Shown piece by piece: positions 45,391 to 55,829 of a stretch of DNA of 64,000 bases. This DNA is from Peribacillus frigoritolerans (GTDB taxonomy: Bacteria; Bacillota; Bacilli; Bacillales; DSM-1321). Numbering within the stretch: position 1 is the first letter of the stretch; every line of letters starts with the position of its first letter. The DNA lies in NCBI RefSeq assembly GCF_030676415.1, contig NZ_JAUUTW010000023.1:1-64000 (forward strand). The letters run 5' to 3'. The position numbers were made by a program, and so were the translations under genes. Under the pieces are notes generated by a model. That model was not told the origin of the DNA. It saw only the letters and a list, made by a program, of their open reading frames with translations, and ran no database searches.

Positions 45391-46767
45391 TTATTCATTC
45401 GTTTCCAATGCTTCATAAATCGCAGTTACAACACTTCCATAGCTTCCTGTTTTGAAGAGGTCGCCAAAAAACTGATTGGAATTGGCTACAGGGTTAACGA
45501 GCGGAGAGTGCTTTTTATTTGTAAGTAAAACAATCCCTAAATCCTTTTCAGGATCAATGATCGTGACTGTCCCAGTCCATCCAGTATGACCGTAAGCACT
45601 GTCGCTCGCATAAGGACTGAACATCCACTCCATGCTAGCATCGCCATTTCGTCTCCACCCAAGTCCATATGTAGGATTCATTTCGGAAGGTGCGACGAAT
45701 TCATCGATTGTTCCTTGATCAAACAACGTATGTTTACCGTATCCCCCGCCATTCAGCATCACCTGCAGAAGGACAGCCATATCTCTCGTATTGGAGAAAA
45801 GACCGGCATGCCCTGAAACGCCTCCCATCGAATAAAAGGCTTTTTCATCATGTACTTCCCCTTGAAGTGTGTATGTGCGAATATTAGGGAAATCTATCAC
45901 GCCATCCCGGGTGTTACCTAGCAATTCAGTTGCGGCAAAATCCTTTGGCTTAAAGCCCTTACGAAGAGGATTGAACTTTGTATGTTTCAAATCAAGCGGC
46001 TTGTACAATTCATTTTCAACATAGGTGTCAAGCTGCTGACCCGTTATTTCTTCAACAATGGCGCCAAGCAGCATATAATCGACATCACTGTATACATTCT
46101 GTGTTCCAGGTACATATGTGAGCGGTGTTTTGGAAATGAACTCGATGGTCTTATCCCGTTCCTGGGAATAAAGTTCTTTCGAAACCTTTGGATTATGGTA
46201 TTGCGGATCAGGTCTAAACCCTGCAGTATGATGAAGAACATCAATAATCCTCAGATTGTCCTTTCCTTTGATCAAATCCTCCTCCTTGTCTTTGAATTCA
46301 GGTATGTATTGCTGGACTCTTGCCTGGATATTCAGCTTGCCTTCGCTGACTAATTTCTGAATGGCAAAATTGGTTGCATACATCTTCGTGTTTGAAGCAA
46401 GGTCGAATAACGTGTCATTTTCCATTTTCCGGAACTTCTTAAGAGGTGTATGTTCATGATATTTCTGTTTGTACCCGTAGCTTTCATTTTTAACGATCTT
46501 TCCGTCCTTTATGACAATCAGGGCAGCACCAGGAAAACCGGCAGCCACTTCCATTTCAATAAGCTGATCCACCTTTTCCAGCTTTTCAGATGAAAAGCCG
46601 GCTTCTTCCGGTTTTTTTGCTTTCTTTAATATTGGATATTGGCTGGCAGTTTCCTTACTCACAGCTGCTCCCCGATTTGGACTTTCATTAGCAAAAGACA
46701 CGGATGGTGCTAGTAAGGAAAGTGCCAGAATTGAACTTAGTGTGCAGCTTGTCCATATATTCATCAT
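45391..46767 (-). CDS. Secreted serine hydrolase, beta-lactamase/AmiE-like
   Basis: Exported 458-aa protein of the serine beta-lactamase/penicillin-binding fold. It has a signal peptide (MMNIWTSCTLSSILALSLLA, probable cleavage after PSVSFA), the catalytic SxxK as SNTK, a second motif YSDVDY and the third motif HTGWTG. It resembles B. subtilis AmiE/YbbE, an N-acetylmuramyl-L-alanine amidase with this fold, more than classical beta-lactamases, but neighbours such as nagZ or namZ are absent, so the substrate is open. The ATG at 46767 follows AAAGGGGTGG; the frame is open 25 codons further. Confidence 0.82.
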   Translation of the reverse strand: MMNIWTSCTLSSILALSLLAPSVSFANESPNRGAAVSKETASQYPILKKAKKPEEAGFSSEKLEKVDQLIEMEVAAGFPGAALIVIKDGKIVKNESYGYKQKYHEHTPLKKFRKMENDTLFDLASNTKMYATNFAIQKLVSEGKLNIQARVQQYIPEFKDKEEDLIKGKDNLRIIDVLHHTAGFRPDPQYHNPKVSKELYSQERDKTIEFISKTPLTYVPGTQNVYSDVDYMLLGAIVEEITGQQLDTYVENELYKPLDLKHTKFNPLRKGFKPKDFAATELLGNTRDGVIDFPNIRTYTLQGEVHDEKAFYSMGGVSGHAGLFSNTRDMAVLLQVMLNGGGYGKHTLFDQGTIDEFVAPSEMNPTYGLGWRRNGDASMEWMFSPYASDSAYGHTGWTGTVTIIDPEKDLGIVLLTNKKHSPLVNPVANSNQFFGDLFKTGSYGSVVTAIYEALETNE

Positions 46768-47324
46768 TTCCACCCCTTTGAAATTGCACTTTAGAAAATA
46801 CAACTTTTCCTTTTGACCCATACCGAAAGACAATATTCTCATTCATTCCGTTCTTTTTTAACCAGAATTCACAATTCTATAAAGCGCTAATGGTGTATCC
46901 TTTTCCGTTCCGGGTTGCGATTGAATAAATGCAGATATTTCCCAAAAGTGGATAATATTTACCAATTATTCTCAATTTTCAGTATATATTATTTCGAACA
47001 TCATTTCAATTTGATATTTATATTTTTAAAATTATATTTCGAATCTTTAGCATAAGTCTTCTCTATTTCAAAGAGAAAAGCCAAATATTAATAATAAAAA
47101 TCATTCCATCGTTAATTAAAAACAAAACACCCTTTTTCTAAAACTTCACTACATCTCAATCAATTGTTCACGATTTATGTTTATTAAAATCAAAGAGTTA
47201 TTAGGATAAGTCCCAGACATCGATTTCGCCTCTTTCTCTCCTCAATTATATTCAAAATCAATTTTTCCACATAGTAATTACGAAGTATAAAGTATGTAAA
47301 ATGGCTAATTGTTTTAACTTCATT
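46768..47324. other. AT-rich intergenic region
   Basis: About 550 nt between divergent genes (serine hydrolase, minus; germinant receptor, plus). Very AT-rich. I see no gene; promoters for both directions are expected. Confidence 0.4.
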
Positions 47325-47354
47325 GCATAAGAAACGTAGAAGATATTAATACTA
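47325..47354 (+). promoter_or_regulatory. Possible sigma-G promoter of the germinant receptor operon
   Basis: GCATA and AATACTA are 18 nt apart, close to the sigma-G consensus (GHATR and CATNNTA, first -10 base differs). It stands about 50 nt before the small ORF. GerA-type operons are normally transcribed by sigma-G in the forespore. Confidence 0.45.
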
Positions 47355-47403
47355 TTTGAGAAATAAAGGAATTTTAGCGGCTATCAGAGACAAGTATAGG
47401 GTG

Positions 47404-47535
47404 ATGAAAATGTGGAAAACGATTGTTTCCTACCTTCCAGAATGGCAGGTTTTTATACAAGCTTTTATTGTGTTTGTTATTCCGTATTTAATCTCCAAAT
47501 TGTTTAATCGGCTTCGCAACTCAAAGGATGAGTGA
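47404..47535 (+). CDS. Small membrane ORF at the head of the germinant receptor operon
   Basis: Forty-three-residue frame beginning [20 protein letters not shown], with one hydrophobic helix ([18 protein letters not shown]) and a basic tail. Its TGA overlaps the ATG of the gerA-type gene (TGATG), so translation is coupled. AGGGTG stands before the second ATG (47410), which is the likelier start (41 aa). Some Bacillus receptor operons carry an extra small membrane D subunit; those I recall are usually two-helix proteins, so this is only a candidate relative. Confidence 0.7.
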   Translation: MKMWKTIVSYLPEWQVFIQAFIVFVIPYLISKLFNRLRNSKDE

Positions 47536-49109
47536 TGAAAATGAAAAAGTGGATATCAAAGATCGGTAAAAATGGAAAAGGTACCAATAAAGACAAACAA
47601 GAAGCAAATACCCCCCAAGATACAAAATATCAGTTTACAGATAATTTTAATTTAAATCTGGAAATGGTTAGGCAAGAAATTGGACATAATTGGGATGTCC
47701 ATTTTCGGGAATTTAATCTAGGACGTACCGGTATACGGTCAGTTATCATTTTTGCCGATGGATTATCAGATAAAGACATCATTGATAAACATATTATGAC
47801 ATCATTGATGGTTGATTTTTCAGCAGAATATAAACAGGACCTTCCTTACATCAAAGGAAGCATTTCAAAAGATTTCATAAAAAATGAAGTGTTAACCATT
47901 AGTGAGGTAGAAGAAGTTGGTTCCATTAAAGAGTTAGCATCAAAAGTACTAACAGGTTCTACCGCGCTTTTAATTGATGGATCAGTGGATGCCCTAATCC
48001 TTGGTACAACAAAAATAAAAACAAGGACGGTTGAAGAGCCGGTATCAGAGGCATTAGTCAGAGGTCCACGGATCGGTTTCACTGAATCTTTAGTTGATAA
48101 TACATCTTTTTTAAGGAGTAGTGGTGAAATTGAAAATTTATCGTTAGTACAATTCCAAGTAGGTAAGCAGTCAAAAAAAGACTTAGTTGTCGCTTACATT
48201 AAAGATATTGTTGATCCCGAATTAGTTCAAGAGGTAGAAAATCGAATTAAGAAAATTGATATTGATAGTGTTCCGGAATCAGGTTATGTAGAGCAACTCA
48301 TCGAAGACAATTACCTTAGTCCTTTTCCGCAGGTACAGAATACTGAGCGTCCTGATCGCGTGATTGCTGCTTTGATGGAAGGCCGGGTGGCCATCTTATT
48401 GGATGGGACGCCATTCGCTTTGATCGTTCCAGTTACATTAAGCATGATGTTACAATCACCAGAAGATTATTATGAAAGGTGGATTCCTGGCACATTCATA
48501 CGTTTACTCCGTTATCTCACGGTTGTTCTGGCTCTTTTTACACCGTCTTTATATATAGCTTTCATCTCATTTCATTCAGGGTTGATTCCGACCAAACTGG
48601 CCATCTCCATTATCGGAACCAGGTCCGGGGTTCCGTTTCCGGCACTTATCGAAGCATTATTCATGGAAATATCCATCGAAATTCTGAGGGAAGCAGGACT
48701 GCGCTTACCTAAGCCAATTGGTCCGGCAATGGGTATCGTCGGCGGATTAATCATTGGGGAAGCTGCTGTACAGGCAGGGATCGTTAGCCCCGTTTTGGTG
48801 ATTGTAGTAGCGTTAACTGCTATTTCATCATTTTCCATTCCGCACTATAGTATTGGGATTACATTACGTATTCTTCGTTTTCCCGCCATGATTTGTGCTG
48901 CCACATTTGGATTATACGGGGTCATTCTCTTTTTCCTTTTAATGACCAGCCACTTAGTGAAATTAAAAAGCTTTGGTGTGCCTTATTTGAGCCCAGCCGT
49001 TCCTTATCGCTTAAGTGAGTGGAAAGACCTGATGGTTCGCATGCCACTTATGATGATGAAACGACGTCCAAAGATCATGCATACAAAAAACCCCATACGT
49101 AAAGGATAA
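47535..49109 (+). CDS. Spore germination protein, GerA family A subunit
   Basis: Germinant receptor A subunit of 524 aa in the inner membrane of the spore. It has a hydrophilic N-terminal half with two cytoplasmic subdomains ([31 protein letters not shown]) and a membrane half with several helices, including the family block [20 protein letters not shown] and [20 protein letters not shown]. The start overlaps the stop of the small ORF. Genes for the B and C subunits follow. The germinant is unknown. Confidence 0.95.
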   Translation: MKMKKWISKIGKNGKGTNKDKQEANTPQDTKYQFTDNFNLNLEMVRQEIGHNWDVHFREFNLGRTGIRSVIIFADGLSDKDIIDKHIMTSLMVDFSAEYKQDLPYIKGSISKDFIKNEVLTISEVEEVGSIKELASKVLTGSTALLIDGSVDALILGTTKIKTRTVEEPVSEALVRGPRIGFTESLVDNTSFLRSSGEIENLSLVQFQVGKQSKKDLVVAYIKDIVDPELVQEVENRIKKIDIDSVPESGYVEQLIEDNYLSPFPQVQNTERPDRVIAALMEGRVAILLDGTPFALIVPVTLSMMLQSPEDYYERWIPGTFIRLLRYLTVVLALFTPSLYIAFISFHSGLIPTKLAISIIGTRSGVPFPALIEALFMEISIEILREAGLRLPKPIGPAMGIVGGLIIGEAAVQAGIVSPVLVIVVALTAISSFSIPHYSIGITLRILRFPAMICAATFGLYGVILFFLLMTSHLVKLKSFGVPYLSPAVPYRLSEWKDLMVRMPLMMMKRRPKIMHTKNPIRKG

Positions 49110-49135
49110 CCTATCGGTGAAAGGGTGGTTAAAGA

Positions 49136-50239
49136 ATGATTCTCAGTCCGAAAGACAAAATTACAACTCCTCAAACAGCTGTCATTGTCATCAACTTCAT
49201 ACTCGGCACAGGATTACTCACCCTACCCAGATCATCTACGGAGAAGGTGCATACACCAGATGTATGGATAAGCGTTATTTTAGGCGGCGTTATCGCGATA
49301 ATCGCGGGGGTGATCATGGTAAAGTTAAGCCAACAGTTTCCCGAAAAAACCTTTTATCAATATATCAATGATATTTTAGGAAAATGGGTGGGGAGTTTAC
49401 TTAGTTTAGTTATAATCTGTTATTTTCTTACAACTTCCGGGTTTCAGCTCCGTTCAATGGCGGAAGTATTAAGGTTTTTGCTTCTGGAAGGTACCCCTAC
49501 ATGGGCAGTTATGATGATTTTCATGTGGGTGGGTCTCTATCTGATCATCGGCGGCATTAACCCCATCGCCCGTCTTTTTGAAATTATATTACCTTTGACG
49601 CTTATCCTTTTTTTGGTCGTTACCTTTATGAGCATTAAAATATTTGAGATCGATAATCTGCGTCCAGTATTAGGAGAAGGAATCTCCCCTGTACTAAAAG
49701 GAGTAAAGACAACGGCTCTCGCTTTTACGGGGCCTGAAATCATGTTACTGCTCATTCCGTTTATGAATGAGCCCAAAAAAGCAATAAAAGCCGTTCTTGT
49801 TGGAATTTCCATTCCATTGATTTTTTACGTGATAACGGTCGTAATGGTTATCGGAGCATTATCTGTTGATGGAGTGGTCACGAGAACATGGCCGACACTT
49901 GATCTTATACGGAGTTTTGAAGTCGCCGGTTTGATCTTTGAACGGTTTGAATCTTTATTGCTGGTGGTATGGATCATGCAAATATTTGCGACATTTACCA
50001 TAACATTCTATGCAGCTGCTTTAGGGCTTGCCCAACTTTCAAAAAAGAGCATTCACCCATTTATGTTTGGGTTGCTTCCAATTCTCTACATCATTGCAAT
50101 GGTTCCGAAGAATATCAATGACCTCTTTAAACTTGGAGATTTCATCGGCAATTTCGCACTGTTTTTATTTGGTTTACTTCCGCTTCTCCTGCTTATCATC
50201 TCAAGAGTAAAGGGAGGAAAATATGAAACAAACACATAG
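49136..50239 (+). CDS. Spore germination protein, GerB family B subunit
   Basis: Germinant receptor B subunit of 367 aa, an integral membrane protein of the APC-transporter fold with about ten helices (starting KITTPQTAVIVINFILGTGL, also LALAFTGPEIMLLLIPFM-like text near residue 200). In GerA-type receptors this subunit binds the germinant. GGGTGG precedes the ATG, and its 3' end overlaps the C-subunit gene by 17 nt. Confidence 0.94.
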   Translation: MILSPKDKITTPQTAVIVINFILGTGLLTLPRSSTEKVHTPDVWISVILGGVIAIIAGVIMVKLSQQFPEKTFYQYINDILGKWVGSLLSLVIICYFLTTSGFQLRSMAEVLRFLLLEGTPTWAVMMIFMWVGLYLIIGGINPIARLFEIILPLTLILFLVVTFMSIKIFEIDNLRPVLGEGISPVLKGVKTTALAFTGPEIMLLLIPFMNEPKKAIKAVLVGISIPLIFYVITVVMVIGALSVDGVVTRTWPTLDLIRSFEVAGLIFERFESLLLVVWIMQIFATFTITFYAAALGLAQLSKKSIHPFMFGLLPILYIIAMVPKNINDLFKLGDFIGNFALFLFGLLPLLLLIISRVKGGKYETNT

Positions 50240-51437
50240 CAATATCCGTCCCCTCTTCATTTCCCTCTCCATTCTTTTGTTCTTATCCCTTACAGGATGT
50301 TGGAGCAGTCATGAAATTGAAGAGCAAAGTTTAGGTATAGGTTTGGCATTTGATAAAGGCAAGAAGTCCTCCATCGAGAAAGAGGTAAACGAACAAGGGG
50401 GGAGTTATTCAAAAAAGGACCTGATTACTGCAACCTATCAATTTATCACTCCACAAGTAGCGAGTTCAACAACGAAACAATCCGGACCCCAACAAAAATC
50501 TTATGTTAATGTTTCTGAAACGGGAGATTCCGTCCATCAAATGGTTCGTGAATTATCATTGAGAAGTGAACAACCAGTAACGGGTCACCATATGAAAGTG
50601 CTTGTTATCGGTGAAAGTCTTGCAAGATCGTATAAGATGGAACAATTACTTGATCAAAATCTTCGAGAAAGTGAGATTAGGCCAAGCTGTCTTGTGCTCA
50701 TCAGTAAAGGAAGAGCAAGCAAGACACTGGAATCAAAGAAAGCAGGAGAAATTCCAGCTTTCCGTCTGGCTGGCATTGTAGAAAATGCATATCGGACAAC
50801 GAGGATCTTTCCTCCCATGTCGCATATTAAAGTAGAGAGCAAGATCCAATCAGAATCTAGTTTTCTGTTGCAAAAAGTACTATCAGTGAATGGGCAAGTC
50901 AAATTTGCCGGAGCTGCCGTTATTGATGGAAAGACACACAAAATGACTGGTACTTTGAATGAAGAAGATCTGGAGGGCGTAACATGGATAACAGGCAAGG
51001 GAAAAGGCGGTGTAGTGAAAAGCTTTGACAAAGAAACCGGTCAGCTGATTGTGTATGAGATAGAGTCCATGAAAAGCAATATCACACCTCGAGTTAAAGG
51101 AAACAACATCTCTTTTGATGTAAACATTGAATCAGTGGGAAGACTGTCTGAAAACTGGGTGATTTCAGGAGATACTTTTAAAAATGAATTTCTCAAAAAA
51201 GCAGAAAAATCATCTGAAAAAGAAGTGAAACGCCTGGTGGGGAATGTATTAGAAAAAATGCAAAAGGAATACCAAGTGGACGTTGCTGGCTTCGGAAATC
51301 GATTGAGAATTGAGCACCCCAAAGTATGGAAGAAGGTCAAAAAGGATTGGGACCAAACATTTAGTGAAACCCCGATCAACTACGATGTAAAATTAACCAT
51401 TAATGATTATGGAACATCAGGAGGATCAAAGAGGTAA
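50223..51437 (+). CDS. Spore germination lipoprotein, GerC family C subunit
   Basis: Germinant receptor C subunit of 404 aa anchored by lipid. The signal peptide ends in the lipobox LTGC, followed by WSSHEIEEQSLGIGLAFD, the usual GerC opening. The three-domain body includes the family pattern EIPAFRLAGIVENAY and ends with a helical domain. GGGAGGAAA precedes the ATG. The full A-B-C set makes a functional receptor likely. Confidence 0.94.
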   Translation: MKQTHSNIRPLFISLSILLFLSLTGCWSSHEIEEQSLGIGLAFDKGKKSSIEKEVNEQGGSYSKKDLITATYQFITPQVASSTTKQSGPQQKSYVNVSETGDSVHQMVRELSLRSEQPVTGHHMKVLVIGESLARSYKMEQLLDQNLRESEIRPSCLVLISKGRASKTLESKKAGEIPAFRLAGIVENAYRTTRIFPPMSHIKVESKIQSESSFLLQKVLSVNGQVKFAGAAVIDGKTHKMTGTLNEEDLEGVTWITGKGKGGVVKSFDKETGQLIVYEIESMKSNITPRVKGNNISFDVNIESVGRLSENWVISGDTFKNEFLKKAEKSSEKEVKRLVGNVLEKMQKEYQVDVAGFGNRLRIEHPKVWKKVKKDWDQTFSETPINYDVKLTINDYGTSGGSKR

Positions 51438-51827
51438 ACCCTCAGGATAACACCTAGAGGATCTAGCATTAAATGTTGAAAAAGAAAACTTCTTCATTGC
51501 AAGCACCACGGGAAGCGATTAAACGGTGACCTTGGAAATACAATATCGACGAGCATGAAAAGACCTCCCACAGTAAACTGTGGGAGGCCTTTAACTTAAA
51601 AGTGAGTTATTTTCCACTCAAGGCGCTTTTTTCATAAAACCTCAACCGATGCACCAGGTGAAGACATCTTCTATTTATATACCACTCAAATAAAACATAG
51701 CTTCTTTAATCTTGATATATTCAATTGAATTAATCAAACCCACAAATGTTCATACAATTGAATAATCTATTGCGTGTTCACGAAAATGTTTTTTTAACAA
51801 ATCTACCTGAATTCCCCAAGGGAAAGA
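51438..51827. other. Intergenic region between convergent operons
   Basis: About 390 nt between the germinant receptor operon (plus) and the Hsp70-like operon (minus). It contains the hairpin at 51558-51594 and no credible gene. Confidence 0.45.
51558..51594. terminator. Bidirectional terminator
   Basis: ACCTCCCACAG and CTGTGGGAGG form a stem with a TAAA loop; T-rich sequence follows on both strands. It can serve the gerC end (plus) and the Hsp70-like gene (minus). It is a relative of the hairpins at 45341 and 56661. Confidence 0.75.
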
Positions 51828-54800
51828 TTAACTTAATTCCACTTTAGTAATTTCACTTAAATGGACCCCATTTAAAATCGAGTCTTCGTCTGCAACAACA
51901 TATTCAATGACAGTCGGGCTTATGGTTCGAATATAAACAAAAGCTGAATCATCTACATGCTCAATTCGAAGCTTTTTCCTCTGTGCCTGCTTAATATCAA
52001 GCTGGTTGGTACTAGCTTCCGGCAGGCTTGTGTAATAAATTTCAAAATCTTCTTCTGACGCATCAATGAAAAGATGCCATATGTTATATTCTTCTTCCTG
52101 ATCAATCACTGTTTTTAATTTCCCTTTTCTCCCGATGCCAAGAAAATACTTGAACTTTGATTCGCCATTCACCATATCACGGTCAATAACTTTTATACTT
52201 CCGCCTTTTCTGCTTTGCACAAGTCCAAAGGCAACGCCTGTTTTTCCCGTAGGAGCTGTTAAAATATCTCGGTTAACCACTCTGTTTCTCTCTTCTTGCT
52301 TTAAATAAGCGCCTTCTGTCCCCAGTGGTGGGAGAATCTCAAAAAGATTATCAGACACTTCTCCCCAATTTTGAGAGTTCTGTACTTCCCTTTCAATCCA
52401 TTTATTAAATAGATCCATAACGACCGGGGATTTACTTGAATTACCCGCAAGCAGTATGTTTACTTTATTAATTTTGCTTGGTTCTGACCGGGCAAAAGCG
52501 CGCCTTAATGACTCAAAGAAATTTTTAATGCCTTTTTCAATCCTTTCCTCAATCAGTTGTTCCATTTCATCTTGATCGATCAAAAGTTCCACATTGAGTT
52601 TTGGGTGGCCGGCTTTGTCAAACAAGTCTGCCCGAATCATGCCTTTTCCAAACTGTTCTTCATACCGTTCATGTCTTTCCCAAAGCGGCCTTAATTTTTC
52701 TACCAATTGTTTCGTATTTAAATAGGATTCTTGTGACTCATTAATCAGCGTTTCACTTCCGGGAAATTTCACACATTCTGCTGGGAGAGTAAAAGGAATA
52801 TTTAGCTCACGCATTGTTCTTTGATTGTTTTTAAACACTTGGAACGCCAAAAGCTCCAGCATGTTCTCTCCGCCTAAATAACGGTCCCCGCCCGCTGCAA
52901 AATGCTCAATGACATAATCATATCTGCTTTCTTTCAAGCCCGCTTCACGCCAAATGCCAAAATCAAAATCGGTCGTTCCTCCACCAAAATCAAACACACC
53001 GTAGTATGTTTTTTCGTCCTCTTCCGGTTCAAACCCGTATTCCTGTAAGGCACAAACGGCATAGGCAGCAGGTTCACTCGCCCCAGCGGTGACACGAAAC
53101 TTTTTCATTATTTCTTCATCCTGCTGAATCGGCATAGGAAGCGTCTTTTTTAACCCACGCTCAAAACACTTTAGAATTTTTTCTCTTACCTCTTTTTCAT
53201 ACGTCACCGGGAAAGATAAGGTGTAGTCCAGGTAAATTCCATTGTTCTGGTTATTGATATACAAACCGAGGTAGTAGGCGTATAACTCGATTGGGTTGAT
53301 TTCCTGATCGGTTAAGTCCAGAAAGGAACGCAGTACAACGGCATATCCCCTCTTGTCTTTTAATCTGAGTTCGTTTTTCTTTTCTCCAGCCCACTGCTTT
53401 AGATTATTCAATATGGAATAATAATGGTCACTTTTTCCATTCATCAAGTTATTAAGAGCATTATGGGAAACTGTCACATCCTGCCACCTTGTATCTGGTC
53501 TTCCTTCTTTTTCTTGATAAAGCTCCAGGAAATGTTCTAAATCAATAAATTCAATCACGGTTGGATTTTCATAATGCCAGTCTTGTACTTCCGTGTTAAG
53601 GTAGCCAACCCCAATACGCATGGGAAGAGTAAAATCACTTTCTTCTTGATGAACGACCACTGTACTTTTCGTTCCAAAATCAATGCCAACTATGCCGTCC
53701 TCCCTAATATCCATTTTAGGGTTTCTGGCCATTATTTCTTCGTTCAGTTTTATCGTTAAAGGTTTTTCATCAGAGTGGACAGTCCATAAATCCCAATGTC
53801 CCCGGTTTGGATCTATTAACATCTTTTCATCATATGTATCAATATCAGCTCTTACTTTTTCAGAGTTTAAAAGCTTCTCATAAAACGTCTTGGAATCGAT
53901 AGCGATTGATGGCAATTCTTTTAGAAAACTTTCATGATCTAAACCCTTCAATTGATACAATGCCAGCAAATAATCATACTCCTTCTGGCGTTCTGCGCTT
54001 AATCCACTTGGTACTAATCGGTTTTCCAGCCAGAGATGGAGAGCCATTTGATCATTGATTTCAAAGGCATTTTCCCCATTTAAACGGAAAACAGGAACGA
54101 AAAATCCTTTTCCCAGCAAATTGTTTTTTTGATTTACCACATCAAAACTTTGAATGTCGTACCCGTTAAATTTAAAAGCAATTGATTTAGAAGGGTTAGC
54201 CGTTTGATTGGCAAATATCCTTGAAATGGAAGGATTTTTACTCGTGGAGTAATCATCTAAAGCTATTATTTTCTTATATACAGGGTGATCGGTTGTATTG
54301 AAACTTTTGGCAGCTTCCTCCCGTGTCATGGCATCACCTACAAAACCGGAAACGTCCAGATGCTTTTTGTAGTCAAAATCTTCGTCCACTAATTCATAGT
54401 ATTTTCTATAAGGAAATAAAGCTGCAATGTTGTGATCATATATAACATTTCCGTCATTCATGTAAACCCATCTGGAACGGAGCATCTTTTTAATGTCTTG
54501 AAAAAAGCTCGCTTCTTCCTTAAAAAAGGTTTCTTCTGCACTCTGATATAAATGGCTGATTAAAGATCTCACTTCTTTATAAGTCATTGAAACGGCAGAG
54601 ACTGGAACAGTTTGGGAATCAGGTGAAAATGGAACCTGCTCTTCATTCTTATTCATTAAGTAAATGGAACTGTCTATGTTATTCTTTTCAGCTAAACTTA
54701 TTGCGTTCTCAAGGGGCTCTATATCTTCTACCGTTTCTTGTTTTTCAACTACTTTTAATAATTCTTCTGAAAGAACTTCACCAGAATCCAAATAACATAT

Positions 54801-55013
54801 CAGATCACCAATCTTGACTATAGTGTCCTCCGCTACATTCAATTCTTTAAGGGTACCTTCTTTTTCTGAAAAGAGGTCAAATTCGATGCCCTCACAGCTG
54901 AATTTGGCTAAGCTTTCGCCCACCGTAATATAATCGCCTGGCTGTTTATACCATTGCACAAGAAGGATTTTTTCAATCCCTTCTTCAATCTCTGGGATAA
55001 TAATCGATGTCAT
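51828..55013 (-). CDS. Hsp70-like ATPase with N-terminal lipoyl-like domain
   Basis: Unusual 1061-aa protein. Residues 1-78 fit the biotinyl/lipoyl fold (PEIEEGIEKILLVQWYKQPGD...GDLICYL), but the modified Lys is replaced by Gly42 (SCEGIEFDLFS), so it is probably not lipoylated. About 350 residues I do not recognise follow. From residue 440 an Hsp70/actin-type ATPase is clear: phosphate-1 GIVGIDFGTKSTVVV (445-451), phosphate-2 VFDFGGGTTDFDFG (about 670) and adenosine motif NILLAGNSSKSP (about 850). No typical DnaK peptide-binding domain or EEVD-type tail is seen. AAAGGAGAA precedes the ATG. The coiled-coil gene is 38 nt upstream, so the pair forms an operon. Function unknown. Confidence 0.85.
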   Translation of the reverse strand: MTSIIIPEIEEGIEKILLVQWYKQPGDYITVGESLAKFSCEGIEFDLFSEKEGTLKELNVAEDTIVKIGDLICYLDSGEVLSEELLKVVEKQETVEDIEPLENAISLAEKNNIDSSIYLMNKNEEQVPFSPDSQTVPVSAVSMTYKEVRSLISHLYQSAEETFFKEEASFFQDIKKMLRSRWVYMNDGNVIYDHNIAALFPYRKYYELVDEDFDYKKHLDVSGFVGDAMTREEAAKSFNTTDHPVYKKIIALDDYSTSKNPSISRIFANQTANPSKSIAFKFNGYDIQSFDVVNQKNNLLGKGFFVPVFRLNGENAFEINDQMALHLWLENRLVPSGLSAERQKEYDYLLALYQLKGLDHESFLKELPSIAIDSKTFYEKLLNSEKVRADIDTYDEKMLIDPNRGHWDLWTVHSDEKPLTIKLNEEIMARNPKMDIREDGIVGIDFGTKSTVVVHQEESDFTLPMRIGVGYLNTEVQDWHYENPTVIEFIDLEHFLELYQEKEGRPDTRWQDVTVSHNALNNLMNGKSDHYYSILNNLKQWAGEKKNELRLKDKRGYAVVLRSFLDLTDQEINPIELYAYYLGLYINNQNNGIYLDYTLSFPVTYEKEVREKILKCFERGLKKTLPMPIQQDEEIMKKFRVTAGASEPAAYAVCALQEYGFEPEEDEKTYYGVFDFGGGTTDFDFGIWREAGLKESRYDYVIEHFAAGGDRYLGGENMLELLAFQVFKNNQRTMRELNIPFTLPAECVKFPGSETLINESQESYLNTKQLVEKLRPLWERHERYEEQFGKGMIRADLFDKAGHPKLNVELLIDQDEMEQLIEERIEKGIKNFFESLRRAFARSEPSKINKVNILLAGNSSKSPVVMDLFNKWIEREVQNSQNWGEVSDNLFEILPPLGTEGAYLKQEERNRVVNRDILTAPTGKTGVAFGLVQSRKGGSIKVIDRDMVNGESKFKYFLGIGRKGKLKTVIDQEEEYNIWHLFIDASEEDFEIYYTSLPEASTNQLDIKQAQRKKLRIEHVDDSAFVYIRTISPTVIEYVVADEDSILNGVHLSEITKVELS

Positions 55014-55051
55014 TGTTATTTCTCCTTTATTATCATTCTCTTTTTCGCCTG

Positions 55052-55744
55052 CTAGATTCTCACAACGGATTTTTTAATGGTTTTACCATTAATGCTTATA
55101 TATCCTGGCAGGAGGATGTCCGTAATGTTCCCGGATATTTTGCTATTGAGGGCTCTTATGTACAAGTCTTCTCTGAAGACCTCATTCATTTTCACTTCCT
55201 GTATTTTATATAAAGGGGTATCGTATGTTTTACTGTATTCTTGAAAGAAATACAGAAAAAGGGCGAGCAAAATCTCTCTTTCCTGCTCCCGTCCTTCCAT
55301 AATCTCGTTTTTAATAAAATCCCACAAAGATGAAATGTTTTCATATTGCACACCACAGACGATAAATTCCTGCACCGAACCGCCCTTGAAGATTCCTTTT
55401 AAGGAACTTTTGGTGGTTTCGGATAATTGTTGAACAGCTTCGTAAAGTTCTTCTGCTTCCCGATAGTCTGCTCTTCTCTTTTGCAATTCATTAAACTGGG
55501 ATTCCAATTTCTCATTTAGATGGTGGATCATTATTTGGTACTCGCTAATTTCCTCTTTTTTCGACTCAATCTCTTGTTGGAGCTCTGCAATTTCTTTTTC
55601 TTTTTCTCTCAGCAGCTCCTTAGGTTCCCCCATTTGACTAAACGAGCCCGCTTCTGCTATTTCCTTTATCTTTTCAATGACCCTTTCGTCTTGAAGGGAA
55701 ACCATTAATGCCCCAATAAAACCATCATCTAATTCTTTATTCAT
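55052..55744 (-). CDS. Coiled-coil protein with GrpE-like C-terminus
   Basis: Protein of 230 aa. Residues about 45-110 form a long charged coiled coil (EKEKEIAELQQEIESKKEEI and onward). The C-terminal end GYISINGKTIKKSVVRI resembles the last strand of GrpE (GY...R...VVKV type). GrpE proteins also join a coiled coil to a small C-terminal beta domain and act as nucleotide exchange factors of Hsp70. Because the next gene encodes an Hsp70-like ATPase, I infer a dedicated exchange factor. AGAAGGGAGTG precedes the ATG. Similarity is short, so this needs a profile search. Confidence 0.7.
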   Translation of the reverse strand: MNKELDDGFIGALMVSLQDERVIEKIKEIAEAGSFSQMGEPKELLREKEKEIAELQQEIESKKEEISEYQIMIHHLNEKLESQFNELQKRRADYREAEELYEAVQQLSETTKSSLKGIFKGGSVQEFIVCGVQYENISSLWDFIKNEIMEGREQEREILLALFLYFFQEYSKTYDTPLYKIQEVKMNEVFREDLYIRALNSKISGNITDILLPGYISINGKTIKKSVVRI

Positions 55745-55829
55745 CTTTACACTCCCTTCTAAGTGTGAACCAACCCTGAATAGCTACATAAGCTTGCTCT
55801 GCTGTTTTTGGGCGTACCAAATATACCTA

